This document shows, piece by piece, positions 36,004-46,556 of a stretch of DNA of 64,000 nucleotides (positions within the stretch are counted from its first letter, which is position 1; each line of letters starts with the position of its first letter). Source of the DNA: Salmonella enterica subsp. enterica serovar Typhimurium str. LT2 (GTDB lineage: Bacteria; Pseudomonadota; Gammaproteobacteria; Enterobacterales; Enterobacteriaceae); contig NC_003197.2 in assembly GCF_000006945.2 (NCBI RefSeq), positions 2,480,001-2,544,000 of the forward strand, read 5' to 3'. The notes under the pieces were generated by a model. It saw only the letters and a program-made list of their open reading frames with translations. It searched no databases and was not told the DNA's origin. Position numbers and translations under genes: made by a program.

Positions 36004-37242
36004 CTACTCCGTGCTCGCTTCAACGGGTTTTGGATGTGACGGCAGCACGCCATCGGCGCGGAACATCGCTTTAATCCCTCTGACGGCCTGGCGAATGCGG
36101 TCGCGATTCTCTATTAATGCAAAGCGTACATGGGTGTCGCCATAATCACCAAAGCCTATCCCTGGAGAAACGCAAACCTTCGCCTCATTCAGCAGCTTCT
36201 TGGCAAACTCAAGCGATCCCATCGCCGCATATTGCTCCGGGATTTTCGCCCAGACGTACATTGAGGCTTTCGGCATTTCAACCATCCAGCCCGCCTCATG
36301 CAGCCCCTTCACCAGCACATCGCGACGACGTTTATACTGCTCGGCGATATCGCGCACGCACTGCTGATCGCCTTCCAGAGCGGCGATAGCCGCCACCTGA
36401 AGCGGGGTAAAGGTGCCATAATCGTGATAACTTTTAATGCGCGCCAGCGCGCTGACCAGGGTTTTATTGCCCACCATAAACCCAATACGCCAGCCCGCCA
36501 TATTATAGCTTTTCGACAATGTGAAAAATTCGACCGCCACGTCGCGTGCGCCGGGCACCTGCATAATGGATGGCGCTTTCCAGCCGTCGTACACGATATC
36601 GGCATACGCCAGATCGTGCACTACCAGCACATCATAACGTTTAGCCAGAGCGACCACTTTTTCAAAAAATTCCAGTTCGACGCACTGGGCCGTAGGGTTA
36701 GATGGAAAACCCAAAATCATCATTTTCGGTTTCGGATAACTTTCGCGAATAGCGCGCTCCAGCTCGTTGAAGAAATCCACCCCCTCGACCAATGGAACCG
36801 AACGCACCTGCGCCCCGGCGATAACGGCGCCATAGATATGAATCGGGTAACTGGGGTTCGGCACCAGAACCGTATCGCCATGATCCAGCGTCGCCAGCAT
36901 TAAATGCGCCAGTCCCTCTTTGGAACCGATGGTCACAATCGCTTCGGTTTCCGGATCGATATCGACATCATAACGTTCCTGATACCAGTGAGAAATCGCG
37001 CGGCGTAAACGCGGTATGCCGCGAGACGTGGAATAACCGTGCGTATCCGGACGCTGCGCGACGGTGCAAAGTTTTTCAACAATGTGGGGAGGGGTTGCGC
37101 CATCAGGATTACCCATACTGAAATCAATAATATCTTCACCGCGCCGACGCGCAGCCATTTTGAGTTCAGCGGTGATGTTAAAAACATAGGGCGGAAGGCG
37201 ATCGATACGCGTAAAGCGACGTTCAGGGCGGAAGTCAGCCAT
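36004..37242 (-). CDS. alaC: Glutamate-pyruvate aminotransferase AlaC
   Basis: The 412-residue class I/II aminotransferase (formerly YfdZ) makes alanine from pyruvate and glutamate. The PLP-binding lysine is in FTLSKSYNMAGWRIGFMVG; substrate and cofactor motifs include DFSMGNPDGATPP, NPSYPIHIYG and GFPSNPTAQCVE. The length matches E. coli AlaC (412). It is transcribed alone. In E. coli the ypdABC and fry genes lie upstream of alaC; here glk comes next after about 720 bases. Confidence 0.96.
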   Translation of the reverse strand: MADFRPERRFTRIDRLPPYVFNITAELKMAARRRGEDIIDFSMGNPDGATPPHIVEKLCTVAQRPDTHGYSTSRGIPRLRRAISHWYQERYDVDIDPETEAIVTIGSKEGLAHLMLATLDHGDTVLVPNPSYPIHIYGAVIAGAQVRSVPLVEGVDFFNELERAIRESYPKPKMMILGFPSNPTAQCVELEFFEKVVALAKRYDVLVVHDLAYADIVYDGWKAPSIMQVPGARDVAVEFFTLSKSYNMAGWRIGFMVGNKTLVSALARIKSYHDYGTFTPLQVAAIAALEGDQQCVRDIAEQYKRRRDVLVKGLHEAGWMVEMPKASMYVWAKIPEQYAAMGSLEFAKKLLNEAKVCVSPGIGFGDYGDTHVRFALIENRDRIRQAVRGIKAMFRADGVLPSHPKPVEASTE

Positions 37243-37830
37243 AATATCCTCAGATTAACGTTAGCGCCCGGACCGTCCGAGCGACGCTGCCACGATGGTG
37301 GCTCCTTTAGAAAATAGCCTGAAAATTTTCTTCCTGTCGAGAGGCTAATGAAAATATTTTTAGCGACAAAAAAGAGGAACAAGCGTAAAAACTTACTTTT
37401 TAAGCGTGTCAGTTATAGCATCAAACAAATCATATTATTAACAAATTGATATCATTGAATTTACGTAACGTGACGCAGCCGACGATAATTTCCTGTCAAT
37501 AAACCTTATCTCAAATAATCCCCTTTTGATTTTGTGGTTTTTCCTCTTTAATCAAAAGCCTTACTAACGATAATGGTATTCGATCATGTCATATTGCGGT
37601 GTTTTTCAGGGATATTTCCCCGAAAATGAGGATCCTTTCCGGCAAGCTGCCGCGATGAAACCGTAAATAAGGCAGCGAACCGGATACGTATAGTAAAATA
37701 AATCCCTGTTTTCGCCTGACTAACCGCCATGACGTGATGACTCAACGCGCTGGTGTTTGACCTTTCGCTCAGCAAGAGTAAAGTGAAATAATTCAGACAG
37801 TTGAAGCATTCATGCACAGGAAAGGCAATG

Positions 37831-37857
37831 AAAAAAACCGCGTGAGGCACGCGGTTT
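37831..37857 (-). terminator. Rho-independent terminator of glk
   Basis: AAACCGCGTG and CACGCGGTTT form a perfect ten-base-pair stem with a three-base loop. On the minus strand it is followed by a run of T residues. It lies downstream of the glk stop and REP pair. Confidence 0.85.
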
Positions 37858-37882
37858 GAGACTGACAAGAGAATGTTTAATT

Positions 37883-37962
37883 GCCTGATAACGCTGCGCT
37901 TATCAGGCCTACAGATGACACACTTTTGTAGGCCGGATAAGGCGTTTATGCCACCATCTGGC
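37883..37962. repeat. REP/BIME element after glk
   Basis: Units GCCTGATAACGCTGCGCTTA..CAGGCCTAC (37883-37912) and GTAGGCCGGATAAGGCG..CCATCTGGC (37928-37962) are opposed. They abut the glk stop codon. Confidence 0.85.
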
Positions 37963-38928
37963 TTATAGAATATGACCTAATGTCTGGCGCAGATGCGCGC
38001 CGGAACCTAACAAGCCAGGATTATCATGGACAATCAGATAGACCGGAATACCGTGTACATAATCTTTAAAGCGGCCTTTATCTTCAAAGCCACCACGGAA
38101 GCCGGACGCTTTAAAAAATTCCAGGAAGCGCGGGACAATACCGCCAGCGATATAAACGCCGCCAAATGTCCCCATGGTTAACGCCAGATCGCCGCCAAAT
38201 CGCCCCATGATGACGCAAAAGAGCGACAACGCGCGGCGACAATCGATACAGCTATCCGCCAGGGCGCGTTCGGTAATATCTTTCGGGCGCAGATTTTCCG
38301 GCAGACGGTTGTCGGACTTAACAATCGCCCGGTAAAGATTCACCAGCCCCGGGCCAGACAGCACGCGCTCGGCGGAAACGTGGCCAATTTCGGCGCGCAA
38401 TATTTCCAGAATCATAGCTTCTTCTTCGCTATTAGGCGCAAAATCGACATGCCCGCCTTCGCCCGGAAGGCTAATCCAACGCTTATCCACATGCACCAGA
38501 TGCGCCACGCCCAAGCCGGTTCCCGCGCCATACACCGCAATAGGTTTGCCGTCTACCGGTTCGCCGCCGCCGAACTGAATTAAATGCTCTTTTTTCAGCA
38601 TCGGGATCGCCATCGACACGGCGGTGAAATCGTTGATGATTTCCAGATGGCTAAAGCCGAGATTTTTTTTCATTTCCGCAATAGAAAAAGCCCAGGTATG
38701 GTTAGTCATCGCTACCCAGTCACCGGTAATCGGGCAGGCTATGGCGATACAACCATCTTCCACGCTGACGCTATGCTCATCGAGATAAACGCGCACCACG
38801 GCCTCAAGACTGGGATAATCCAGGCCGGAATACGTTTTGGCCTGCGAGATTTCTCCACTGGCGATATCACACAGGGCAAGACGCGCATTCGTGCCGCCTA
38901 CATCTCCTACTAAAGCATACTTTGTCAT
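37963..38928 (-). CDS. glk: Glucokinase
   Basis: The 321-residue ATP-dependent glucokinase phosphorylates cytoplasmic glucose. The phosphate-binding motif is GDVGGTNARLALCD at the N-terminus; EIINDFTAVSMAIP carries the catalytic aspartate, and GAGTGLGVAHL and GEGGHVDFAP complete the site. The length equals E. coli Glk. It is divergent from yfeO. Confidence 0.97.
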   Translation of the reverse strand: MTKYALVGDVGGTNARLALCDIASGEISQAKTYSGLDYPSLEAVVRVYLDEHSVSVEDGCIAIACPITGDWVAMTNHTWAFSIAEMKKNLGFSHLEIINDFTAVSMAIPMLKKEHLIQFGGGEPVDGKPIAVYGAGTGLGVAHLVHVDKRWISLPGEGGHVDFAPNSEEEAMILEILRAEIGHVSAERVLSGPGLVNLYRAIVKSDNRLPENLRPKDITERALADSCIDCRRALSLFCVIMGRFGGDLALTMGTFGGVYIAGGIVPRFLEFFKASGFRGGFEDKGRFKDYVHGIPVYLIVHDNPGLLGSGAHLRQTLGHIL

Positions 38929-39131
38929 TCTTCTACTGCTCCGCTAAAGTCAAAATAAGTCTTTGTCACACTGTAAATTCATGGGGGCATAACAACAACG
39001 GCCATCAGGCTGACTGCCTATAAATATAGATCTTCATCACAGAATTACTTTCTTGTTTCAGCACCAATTGCAGCAATGCCGTCGGGCAGGCTGTGCAAAA
39101 TAGGTATACGACCCCGTGTAAGGAAGAGATT

Positions 39132-40367
39132 ATGTTCCACCCGCGTGCCCGAACGATGCTGCTGCTGTCGCTCCCCGCGCTGATTATTGGCGTAGCGTCA
39201 AGCCTGGTTTTAATCGCTGCGATGAAAGTCGCGTCGGTTTTTCAGCAATTTCTTTGGCAACGACTGCCCACCAGCATCGGCATCGCTTATGATTCGCCGT
39301 TCTGGATAGTGGGTATGCTCACGCTAACCGGGATCGTGGTGGGTTTGATTATCCGTTACAGTCCCGGACACGCTGGCCCCGATCCGGCCATCGAACCGTT
39401 AATCAGTATGCCGGTCTCGCCATCTGCGCTACCCGGGCTGCTTCTCGCCTTAATCATCGGCCTTGCTGGTGGGGTAAGTTTGGGGCCAGAGCATCCGATA
39501 ATGACAATAAATATCGCGCTGGCGGCGGCTTTCGGCTCCCGCCTGTTTCCGCGTATCACGGCGTTAGACTGGACGATTCTGGCCTCAGCGGGCACCATCG
39601 GCGCGCTGTTCGGCACGCCCGTCGCCGCAGCGCTGATTTTTTCGCAAACACTTAGCGGCTCTAACGATATTCCCATGTGGGATCGCCTGTTTGCGCCGTT
39701 AATGGCGGCAGCGGCGGGGTCACTCACCACCAGTCTGTTCTTTCATCCGCATTTTTCGTTACCCATCGCCCATTACACGCAGATGCGGCTGGTGGACATT
39801 GCCAGCGGAGCGATCGTCGCGGCGATCGCCATTGCCGCCGGGATGGTCGCCGTCTGGTGCCTTCCGCGTCTGCATGAGTTGCTGCACCGCCTGAAAAATC
39901 CGGTCCTGATTCTCGGCATTGGCGGTTTTATACTGGGTATTCTGGGCGTCATTGGCGGGCCGCTTACCCTGTTTAAAGGCCTGGACGAAATGCAACAAAT
40001 GGCGTTTAGCCAGACGCTGGGCGCGGGAGATTATTTTACCTTAGCCGTCGTCAAACTCGCCGCGCTGGTCATCGCGGCGGCGAGCGGCTTTCGCGGCGGG
40101 CGCATTTTTCCGGCTGTGTTTATCGGCGCGGCGCTGGGGCTCATGCTCCATGCCCATGTTGAGGCCGTACCCGCGGCGATTACCGTCTCCTGCGCGATTC
40201 TTGGCTTAGTGCTGGTAGTGACGCGCGACGGCTGGCTCAGTCTGTTTATGGCGGCAGTCGTCGTACCGGATACCAATCTGCTGCCGCTGCTCTGCATTGT
40301 GATGCTCCCCGCCTGGCTATTGCTGGCGGGAAAACCGTTGCTGGCCGCCAACCGTCACGAACCCTAA
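39132..40367 (+). CDS. yfeO: CLC-type ion channel family protein YfeO
   Basis: The 411-residue integral membrane protein of the chloride channel (CLC) family has about 10-12 hydrophobic segments. The CLC selectivity-type motif is in [12 protein letters not shown] and a second motif is in [20 protein letters not shown]. An upstream in-frame ATG at 39093 would add 13 residues; the ATG at 39132 is preceded by GGAAGAG and begins [15 protein letters not shown] as in E. coli. The ion and direction of transport are not established. Confidence 0.93.
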
Positions 40368-40386
40368 TCCGGCGCAGCGGGGGCCA

Positions 40387-42039
40387 TTATCCCCCGTTGC
40401 GGGCTTCCAGCGCCCGGGTCACGGTACGCAGTAATTCCGGCAGATCGGCTTTTGGCAACATCACTTCAATAAATGACAGACGTTGTGGGCGCGCCAACCG
40501 TTCGAGGACCTCTGCCAGTTGGATAGCCTGCGTCACCCGCCAGCACTCCGCCTGTTGCGCCGCGTTTAGCGCCGGTGGTATCTGCGTCCAGTTCCAGCTC
40601 GCGATGTCGTTATACCGCTGGGCCGCGCCGTGAATGGCGCGCTCTACGGTATAGCCGTCATTGTTGAGCAGCAGGATGACCGGCGCCTGCCCGTCGCGTA
40701 ACATCGAGCCCATCTCCTGAATCGTGAGCTGCGCCGCGCCATCGCCGATAATCAGAATCACCCGCCGATCGGGACAGGCGGTTTGCGCGCCAAACGCGGC
40801 GGGCAAGGAATAGCCGATAGACCCCCACAGCGGCTGTAACACAACTTCCGCGCCGTCAGGAAGCGACAGCGCGGCAGCGCCAAAAGCTGCTGTCCCCTGG
40901 TCGACAAGGATAATATCTCCGGGTTTGAGATACTGCTGTAAGGTTTGCCAGAAGCTTTCCTGGGTCAGTTCTCCTTTATCAATCCGCACTGGCTGTCCGG
41001 CGGAACGCGTCGGCGGCGGCGCAAAAGCGCATTCCAGGCACAGTTCGCGCAGCGTAGACACCGCCTGCGCCATCGGGAGGTTGAACCAGGTTTCGCCGAT
41101 GCGCGACGCGTAAGGCTGAATCTCCAGCGTGCGTTCCGCCGGTAATTGTTGGGTAAATCCGGCCGTAAGGGTATCGACAAAACGGGTGCCGACGCAGATA
41201 ACCCTATCGGCGTCCTCTATGGCCTGACGCACTTCTTTGCTGCTGGCGCCAGCGCTATAGGTGCCAACGAAGTTCGGGTGCTGTTCATCAAAAAGCCCCT
41301 TCCCCATCAGTAGTGTCGCATGAGCGATGGGCGTTTCCGCCATCCAGCGCTGCAACAGTGGTCGTAAACCAAAACGCCCGGCAAGAAAGTCGGCCAATAG
41401 CGCAATGCGCCGACTGTTCATCAGGCACTGACGGGCGTGATAACGAAAGGCCGTCTCCACGCCGCTTTGCGCTTCATGCACGGGCAACGCCAGCGCCTGC
41501 GTAGGTGGGATGGCCGTTTTTTTCGCCACATCGGCGGGCAACATGATGTATCCTGGCCTGCGTGCGGCAAGCATTTCACCCAACACGCGGTCAATCTCGA
41601 AACAGGCGTTCTGTTCATCTAATATTGCGCTGGCAGCGGATATCGCCTGACTCATGCGATAAAAATGACGAAAATCGCCGTCACCGAGGGTATGGTGCAT
41701 CAATTCGCCACGCTGCTGCGCAGCGCTACAGGGCGCGCCGACGATATGCAAGACCGGGACATATTCCGCGTAACTGCCCGCGATACCGTTAATAGCGCTA
41801 AGTTCTCCCACGCCAAAGGTGGTGAGTAGCGCTCCAGCGCCCGACATGCGCGCATAGCCGTCCGCGGCATAAGCGGCGTTCAGCTCATTGGCGCATCCCA
41901 CCCAACGCAGGGTCGGGTGGTCAATCACATGGTCAAGAAACTGCAAGTTATAATCGCCCGGTACGCCAAAAAGATGGCCAATGCCGCATCCTGCCAGTCT
42001 GTCCAGCAAATAGTCGGCCACGGTATAGGGGTTTTGCAT
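40387..42039 (-). CDS. ipdC: Indolepyruvate (phenylpyruvate) decarboxylase, ThDP-dependent
   Basis: The 550-residue thiamine diphosphate enzyme resembles indolepyruvate and pyruvate decarboxylases. The catalytic glutamate region is GCANELNAAYAADGYAR, and the ThDP/magnesium motif is GDGAAQLTIQEMGSMLRDG..LLNNDGYTVE. It decarboxylates 2-keto acids such as indole-3-pyruvate or phenylpyruvate to aldehydes. The long upstream extension of the frame is atypical; MQNPYTVADYLLDRL at 42039 matches the family. It is divergent from an aldo-keto reductase gene (180 bases apart), which could reduce the aldehyde product. It is absent from the corresponding E. coli K-12 locus. Confidence 0.94.
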   Translation of the reverse strand: MQNPYTVADYLLDRLAGCGIGHLFGVPGDYNLQFLDHVIDHPTLRWVGCANELNAAYAADGYARMSGAGALLTTFGVGELSAINGIAGSYAEYVPVLHIVGAPCSAAQQRGELMHHTLGDGDFRHFYRMSQAISAASAILDEQNACFEIDRVLGEMLAARRPGYIMLPADVAKKTAIPPTQALALPVHEAQSGVETAFRYHARQCLMNSRRIALLADFLAGRFGLRPLLQRWMAETPIAHATLLMGKGLFDEQHPNFVGTYSAGASSKEVRQAIEDADRVICVGTRFVDTLTAGFTQQLPAERTLEIQPYASRIGETWFNLPMAQAVSTLRELCLECAFAPPPTRSAGQPVRIDKGELTQESFWQTLQQYLKPGDIILVDQGTAAFGAAALSLPDGAEVVLQPLWGSIGYSLPAAFGAQTACPDRRVILIIGDGAAQLTIQEMGSMLRDGQAPVILLLNNDGYTVERAIHGAAQRYNDIASWNWTQIPPALNAAQQAECWRVTQAIQLAEVLERLARPQRLSFIEVMLPKADLPELLRTVTRALEARNGG

Positions 42040-42218
42040 GACAGCTTTCCTTCTGACGTTGATATTATGTTGAGTATTAAGGAATGCCGATGGCTGTCCA
42101 GCACGGTGGGGATGAAAGCCTGGAAAACAATGTTTACAGCGGCAAACAGTAAAAGCCGGATACCGCCTGGCGAGTGTAACCGTATACACTATTTATTCAC
42201 GCCACAGGGGGAAAGGTC

Positions 42219-43217
42219 ATGATTTATCAGCCCGATGAGAATCGTTATCACACAATGGAGTATCGTCGCTGCGGACGCAGCGGCGTCAAACTTCCCGCTA
42301 TTTCGCTGGGGTTATGGCACAACTTCGGCGATACGACACGGGTAGAAAATAGCCGGGCGCTGCTGCAACGCGCGTTCGATCTGGGCATTACCCACTTTGA
42401 TCTCGCCAATAATTATGGGCCGCCGCCGGGCTCCGCAGAATGCAATTTTGGCCGCATTCTGCAGGAAGATTTTTTACCGTGGCGTGATGAATTGATCATC
42501 TCCACCAAAGCGGGCTACACCATGTGGGATGGCCCTTATGGCGACTGGGGGTCACGGAAATACCTTATCGCCAGCCTCGATCAAAGCCTGAAACGTATGG
42601 GGCTGGAGTATGTCGATATCTTTTATCACCATCGTCCCGATCCCGAAACGCCGCTTAAAGAGACGATGAAAGCGTTAGATCACCTTGTGCGCCATGGCAA
42701 AGCGTTGTACGTGGGGATCTCTAACTATCCTGCCGATCTGGCCAGACAAGCTATCGATATTCTGGAGGATCTCGGCACGCCTTGCCTGATTCATCAGCCT
42801 AAATATTCGCTTTTTGAGCGTTGGGTAGAGGACGGGCTGCTGGCGCTGTTGCAGGAAAAAGGCGTCGGTAGTATTGCCTTCTCGCCGCTGGCGGGCGGGC
42901 AGCTCACTGACCGTTATTTGAATGGTATTCCGGAAGATTCCCGCGCGGCGAGCGGAAGCCGTTTCCTTAAACCAGAACAGATTACCGCCGACAAACTGGA
43001 AAAAGTTCGCCGGTTGAATGAACTGGCTGCGCGACGGGGTCAAAAATTGTCTCAGATGGCGCTCGCCTGGGTGCTGCGTAACGATAACGTTACCTCGGTA
43101 CTGATTGGCGCCAGCAAACCGTCGCAAATCGAAGACGCCGTGGGAATGCTGGCCAATCGCCGTTTTTCAGCGGCGGAATGTGCAGAAATTGACGCTATTC
43201 TGGAGGGCCGGTTTTAG
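42219..43217 (+). CDS. Aldo-keto reductase, YghZ/GpdA-like
   Basis: This 332-residue NADPH-dependent aldo-keto reductase shows the catalytic set Asp and Tyr in FDLANNYGPPPG, Lys in IISTKAGYT and His in IFYHHRPDPE, plus the cofactor-binding end SVLIGASKPSQIEDAVG. It resembles E. coli YghZ, a methylglyoxal and L-glyceraldehyde-3-phosphate reductase. Divergent placement from ipdC suggests it may handle aldehydes formed by that decarboxylase, but this is inferred from position only. Confidence 0.92.
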   Translation: MIYQPDENRYHTMEYRRCGRSGVKLPAISLGLWHNFGDTTRVENSRALLQRAFDLGITHFDLANNYGPPPGSAECNFGRILQEDFLPWRDELIISTKAGYTMWDGPYGDWGSRKYLIASLDQSLKRMGLEYVDIFYHHRPDPETPLKETMKALDHLVRHGKALYVGISNYPADLARQAIDILEDLGTPCLIHQPKYSLFERWVEDGLLALLQEKGVGSIAFSPLAGGQLTDRYLNGIPEDSRAASGSRFLKPEQITADKLEKVRRLNELAARRGQKLSQMALAWVLRNDNVTSVLIGASKPSQIEDAVGMLANRRFSAAECAEIDAILEGRF

Positions 43218-43330
43218 CAAAAAATGCTCTCCTTCATGATTTAAGAGTTAAGGCGATGAAACAAATCTTTACTGCTTTGTAATATTGCATTAACAGGCCG
43301 GCGACGGCTCGATCGTGAAGGAGAGAAAGT

Positions 43331-43657
43331 ATGTTCAGGTCACTGATTCTGGCGGCAGCCTTGCTGGCTTTTACACCGCTTGCCGCGAATGCGGGCGAAA
43401 TCACCCTGTTGCCCTCAATAAAATTACAGATTGGCGATCGCGATGATTACGGTAACTACTGGGACGGTGGTCGCTGGCGCGACCGGGATTACTGGCACAA
43501 CCATTATGAATGGCGTAAAAATCGCTGGTGGCGCCATGACAACGGCTATCATCGCGGCTGGGATAAGCGTAAAGCGTATGAACGCGGTTATCGGGAAGGC
43601 TGGCGCGATCGCGACGATCATCGCGGGCGAGGCCGGGGTCACAAACATCATCACTAA
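43331..43657 (+). CDS. ypeC: YpeC-like secreted protein (DUF2502)
   Basis: The 108-residue protein has a signal peptide (MFRSLILAAALLAFTPLAANA). The mature region is rich in Arg, Asp, Trp, Tyr and His (GGRWRDRDYWHNHYEWRKNR) and ends in a histidine cluster. It matches E. coli YpeC. It probably resides in the periplasm; the His/Asp richness suggests metal binding, but that is unproven. The gene lies between the aldo-keto reductase and convergent mntH. Confidence 0.9.
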   Translation: MFRSLILAAALLAFTPLAANAGEITLLPSIKLQIGDRDDYGNYWDGGRWRDRDYWHNHYEWRKNRWWRHDNGYHRGWDKRKAYERGYREGWRDRDDHRGRGRGHKHHH

Positions 43658-43717
43658 GCCTCCTGCTGAATAACAGCCCGATGACGCCCACGCATCGGGC
43701 CTGCTATCTTTCTGTCT

Positions 43718-44992
<1,275 letters not shown>

Positions 44993-45006
44993 TCATGCTA
45001 TGTTTA

Positions 45007-45023
45007 TTGATAATGATTATCAA
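45007..45023. promoter_or_regulatory. Fur box of mntH
   Basis: TTGATAATGATTATCAA matches the core of the Fur consensus (GATAATGATAATCATTATC). It lies about 50 bases upstream of mntH, beside the MntR box. Confidence 0.8.
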
Positions 45024-45301
45024 GTGCATTTCAATGGGTACGGGTGATTACTTTGATAGTGTGAAACGATAGACCGATACGATGACGACCTGTATCAGAA
45101 CAGTTTGGCTTAACATTACAAGATTAGCACACTGATATAACTTTTCATTTTCATATTCAGTACAGTAAAAGTGTATTACAGATCACTAATTTTGAATCTC
45201 GTCACAGGTCCTTATTATAGTGTGTGTTGGATCTCGTTTTCTTTACGGCTGTTGCATAGAATGTGCACGAAAATTAAACCTGCCTCATATTTGGAGCAAA
45301 T

Positions 45302-46504
45302 ATGGACCGCGTCCTTCATTTTGTCCTGGCGCTTGCCGTTGTTGCGGTACTCGCACTGCTGGTTAGCAGCGACCGTAAAAAAATTCGCATTCGTTACGTC
45401 ATTCAGTTACTTGTTATCGAAGTATTACTGGCCTGGTTCTTCCTGAACTCGGATGTTGGCCTTGGCTTCGTAAAAGGTTTCTCCGAGATGTTTGAAAAAC
45501 TGCTCGGATTTGCCAACGAAGGGACAAACTTCGTCTTTGGCAGTATGAACGATCAAGGTTTGGCGTTCTTCTTCCTGAAAGTATTGTGCCCGATCGTCTT
45601 TATTTCCGCGTTGATCGGTATTCTTCAGCATATCCGCGTTCTGCCAGTGGTCATCCGCGCTATTGGTTTTCTGTTGTCCAAAGTAAACGGTATGGGCAAA
45701 CTGGAGTCTTTTAACGCCGTCAGCTCGCTGATCCTCGGCCAGTCTGAGAACTTTATCGCTTATAAAGATATCCTCGGCAAAATGTCCCGTAACCGCATGT
45801 ACACCATGGCGGCGACCGCAATGTCTACCGTTTCCATGTCTATCGTGGGCGCGTATATGACCATGCTGGACCCTAAATATGTGGTCGCAGCGCTGGTTCT
45901 GAACATGTTCAGCACCTTTATCGTTCTGTCGCTGATCAACCCCTATGTCGTTGATGCCAGCGAAGAAAATATTCAGATGTCGAACCTGCATGAAGGCCAA
46001 AGTTTCTTCGAAATGCTGGGCGAGTACATTCTGGCAGGTTTTAAAGTGGCGATTATCGTCGCGGCGATGCTGATCGGCTTCATCGCGCTGATCGCGGCGC
46101 TGAACGCGCTGTTCGCAACGGTTACCGGTTGGTTCGGCTACAGCATCTCCTTCCAGGGCATTCTGGGTTACATCTTCTACCCGGTCGCATGGGTAATGGG
46201 CGTACCGTCCAGTGAAGCGCTGCAGGTAGGAAGTATCATGGCGACCAAACTGGTTTCCAACGAATTCGTGGCGATGATGGATCTGCAGAAAATCGCCTCT
46301 ACCCTCTCTCCACGCGCTGAAGGCATTATCTCCGTCTTCCTGGTGTCCTTCGCGAACTTCTCTTCCATCGGTATTATTGCGGGCGCGATTAAAGGCCTGA
46401 ACGAAGAGCAAGGCAACGTGGTTTCCCGTTTTGGTCTGAAACTGGTTTACGGTTCTACGCTGGTGAGCGTACTGTCCGCCTCTATCGCGGCGCTGGTACT
46501 GTAA
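45302..46504 (+). CDS. nupC: Concentrative nucleoside permease NupC
   Basis: The 400-residue proton-coupled nucleoside transporter of the CNT family takes up all common nucleosides except guanosine and deoxyguanosine. Hydrophobic segments cover most of the length. Conserved CNT sequences include GQSENFIAYKDILGKMSRNRM, the EFVAMMDL region and SFANFSSIGIIAGAIKGL. Length and sequence match E. coli NupC. A terminator follows the stop. Confidence 0.97.
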   Translation: MDRVLHFVLALAVVAVLALLVSSDRKKIRIRYVIQLLVIEVLLAWFFLNSDVGLGFVKGFSEMFEKLLGFANEGTNFVFGSMNDQGLAFFFLKVLCPIVFISALIGILQHIRVLPVVIRAIGFLLSKVNGMGKLESFNAVSSLILGQSENFIAYKDILGKMSRNRMYTMAATAMSTVSMSIVGAYMTMLDPKYVVAALVLNMFSTFIVLSLINPYVVDASEENIQMSNLHEGQSFFEMLGEYILAGFKVAIIVAAMLIGFIALIAALNALFATVTGWFGYSISFQGILGYIFYPVAWVMGVPSSEALQVGSIMATKLVSNEFVAMMDLQKIASTLSPRAEGIISVFLVSFANFSSIGIIAGAIKGLNEEQGNVVSRFGLKLVYGSTLVSVLSASIAALVL

Positions 46505-46517
46505 GTCTGGGTTTAAT

Positions 46518-46550
46518 GCAGAAACCGGGGAGCTATCCCCGGTTTTTTTA
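46518..46550 (+). terminator. Rho-independent terminator of nupC
   Basis: AAACCGGGG-AGCTAT-CCCCGGTTTTTTT forms a GC-rich stem with a run of T residues after the nupC stop. Confidence 0.92.
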
Positions 46551-46556
46551 TGCCGC

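Larger units (their letters stand above)
37243..37962. other. 720-base gap between alaC and glk
   Basis: It contains the alaC upstream region (AT-rich), a glk terminator at 37831-37857 and a REP pair at 37883-37962. One minus-strand frame of 94 residues at 37584-37868 overlaps the terminator and has no recognisable family, so it is not called. The E. coli genes ypdABC, fry and ypdEF, found at this site in K-12, are absent. Confidence 0.65.

Noticed and set aside
37584..37868. 94-residue minus-strand open frame between alaC and glk
   Set aside because: It starts inside the glk terminator, shows no recognisable family, and no ribosome binding site was evident.
45425..46411. 328-residue minus-strand frame opposite nupC
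   Set aside because: Antisense shadow of nupC, rich in Gln, His and Arg, without family resemblance.
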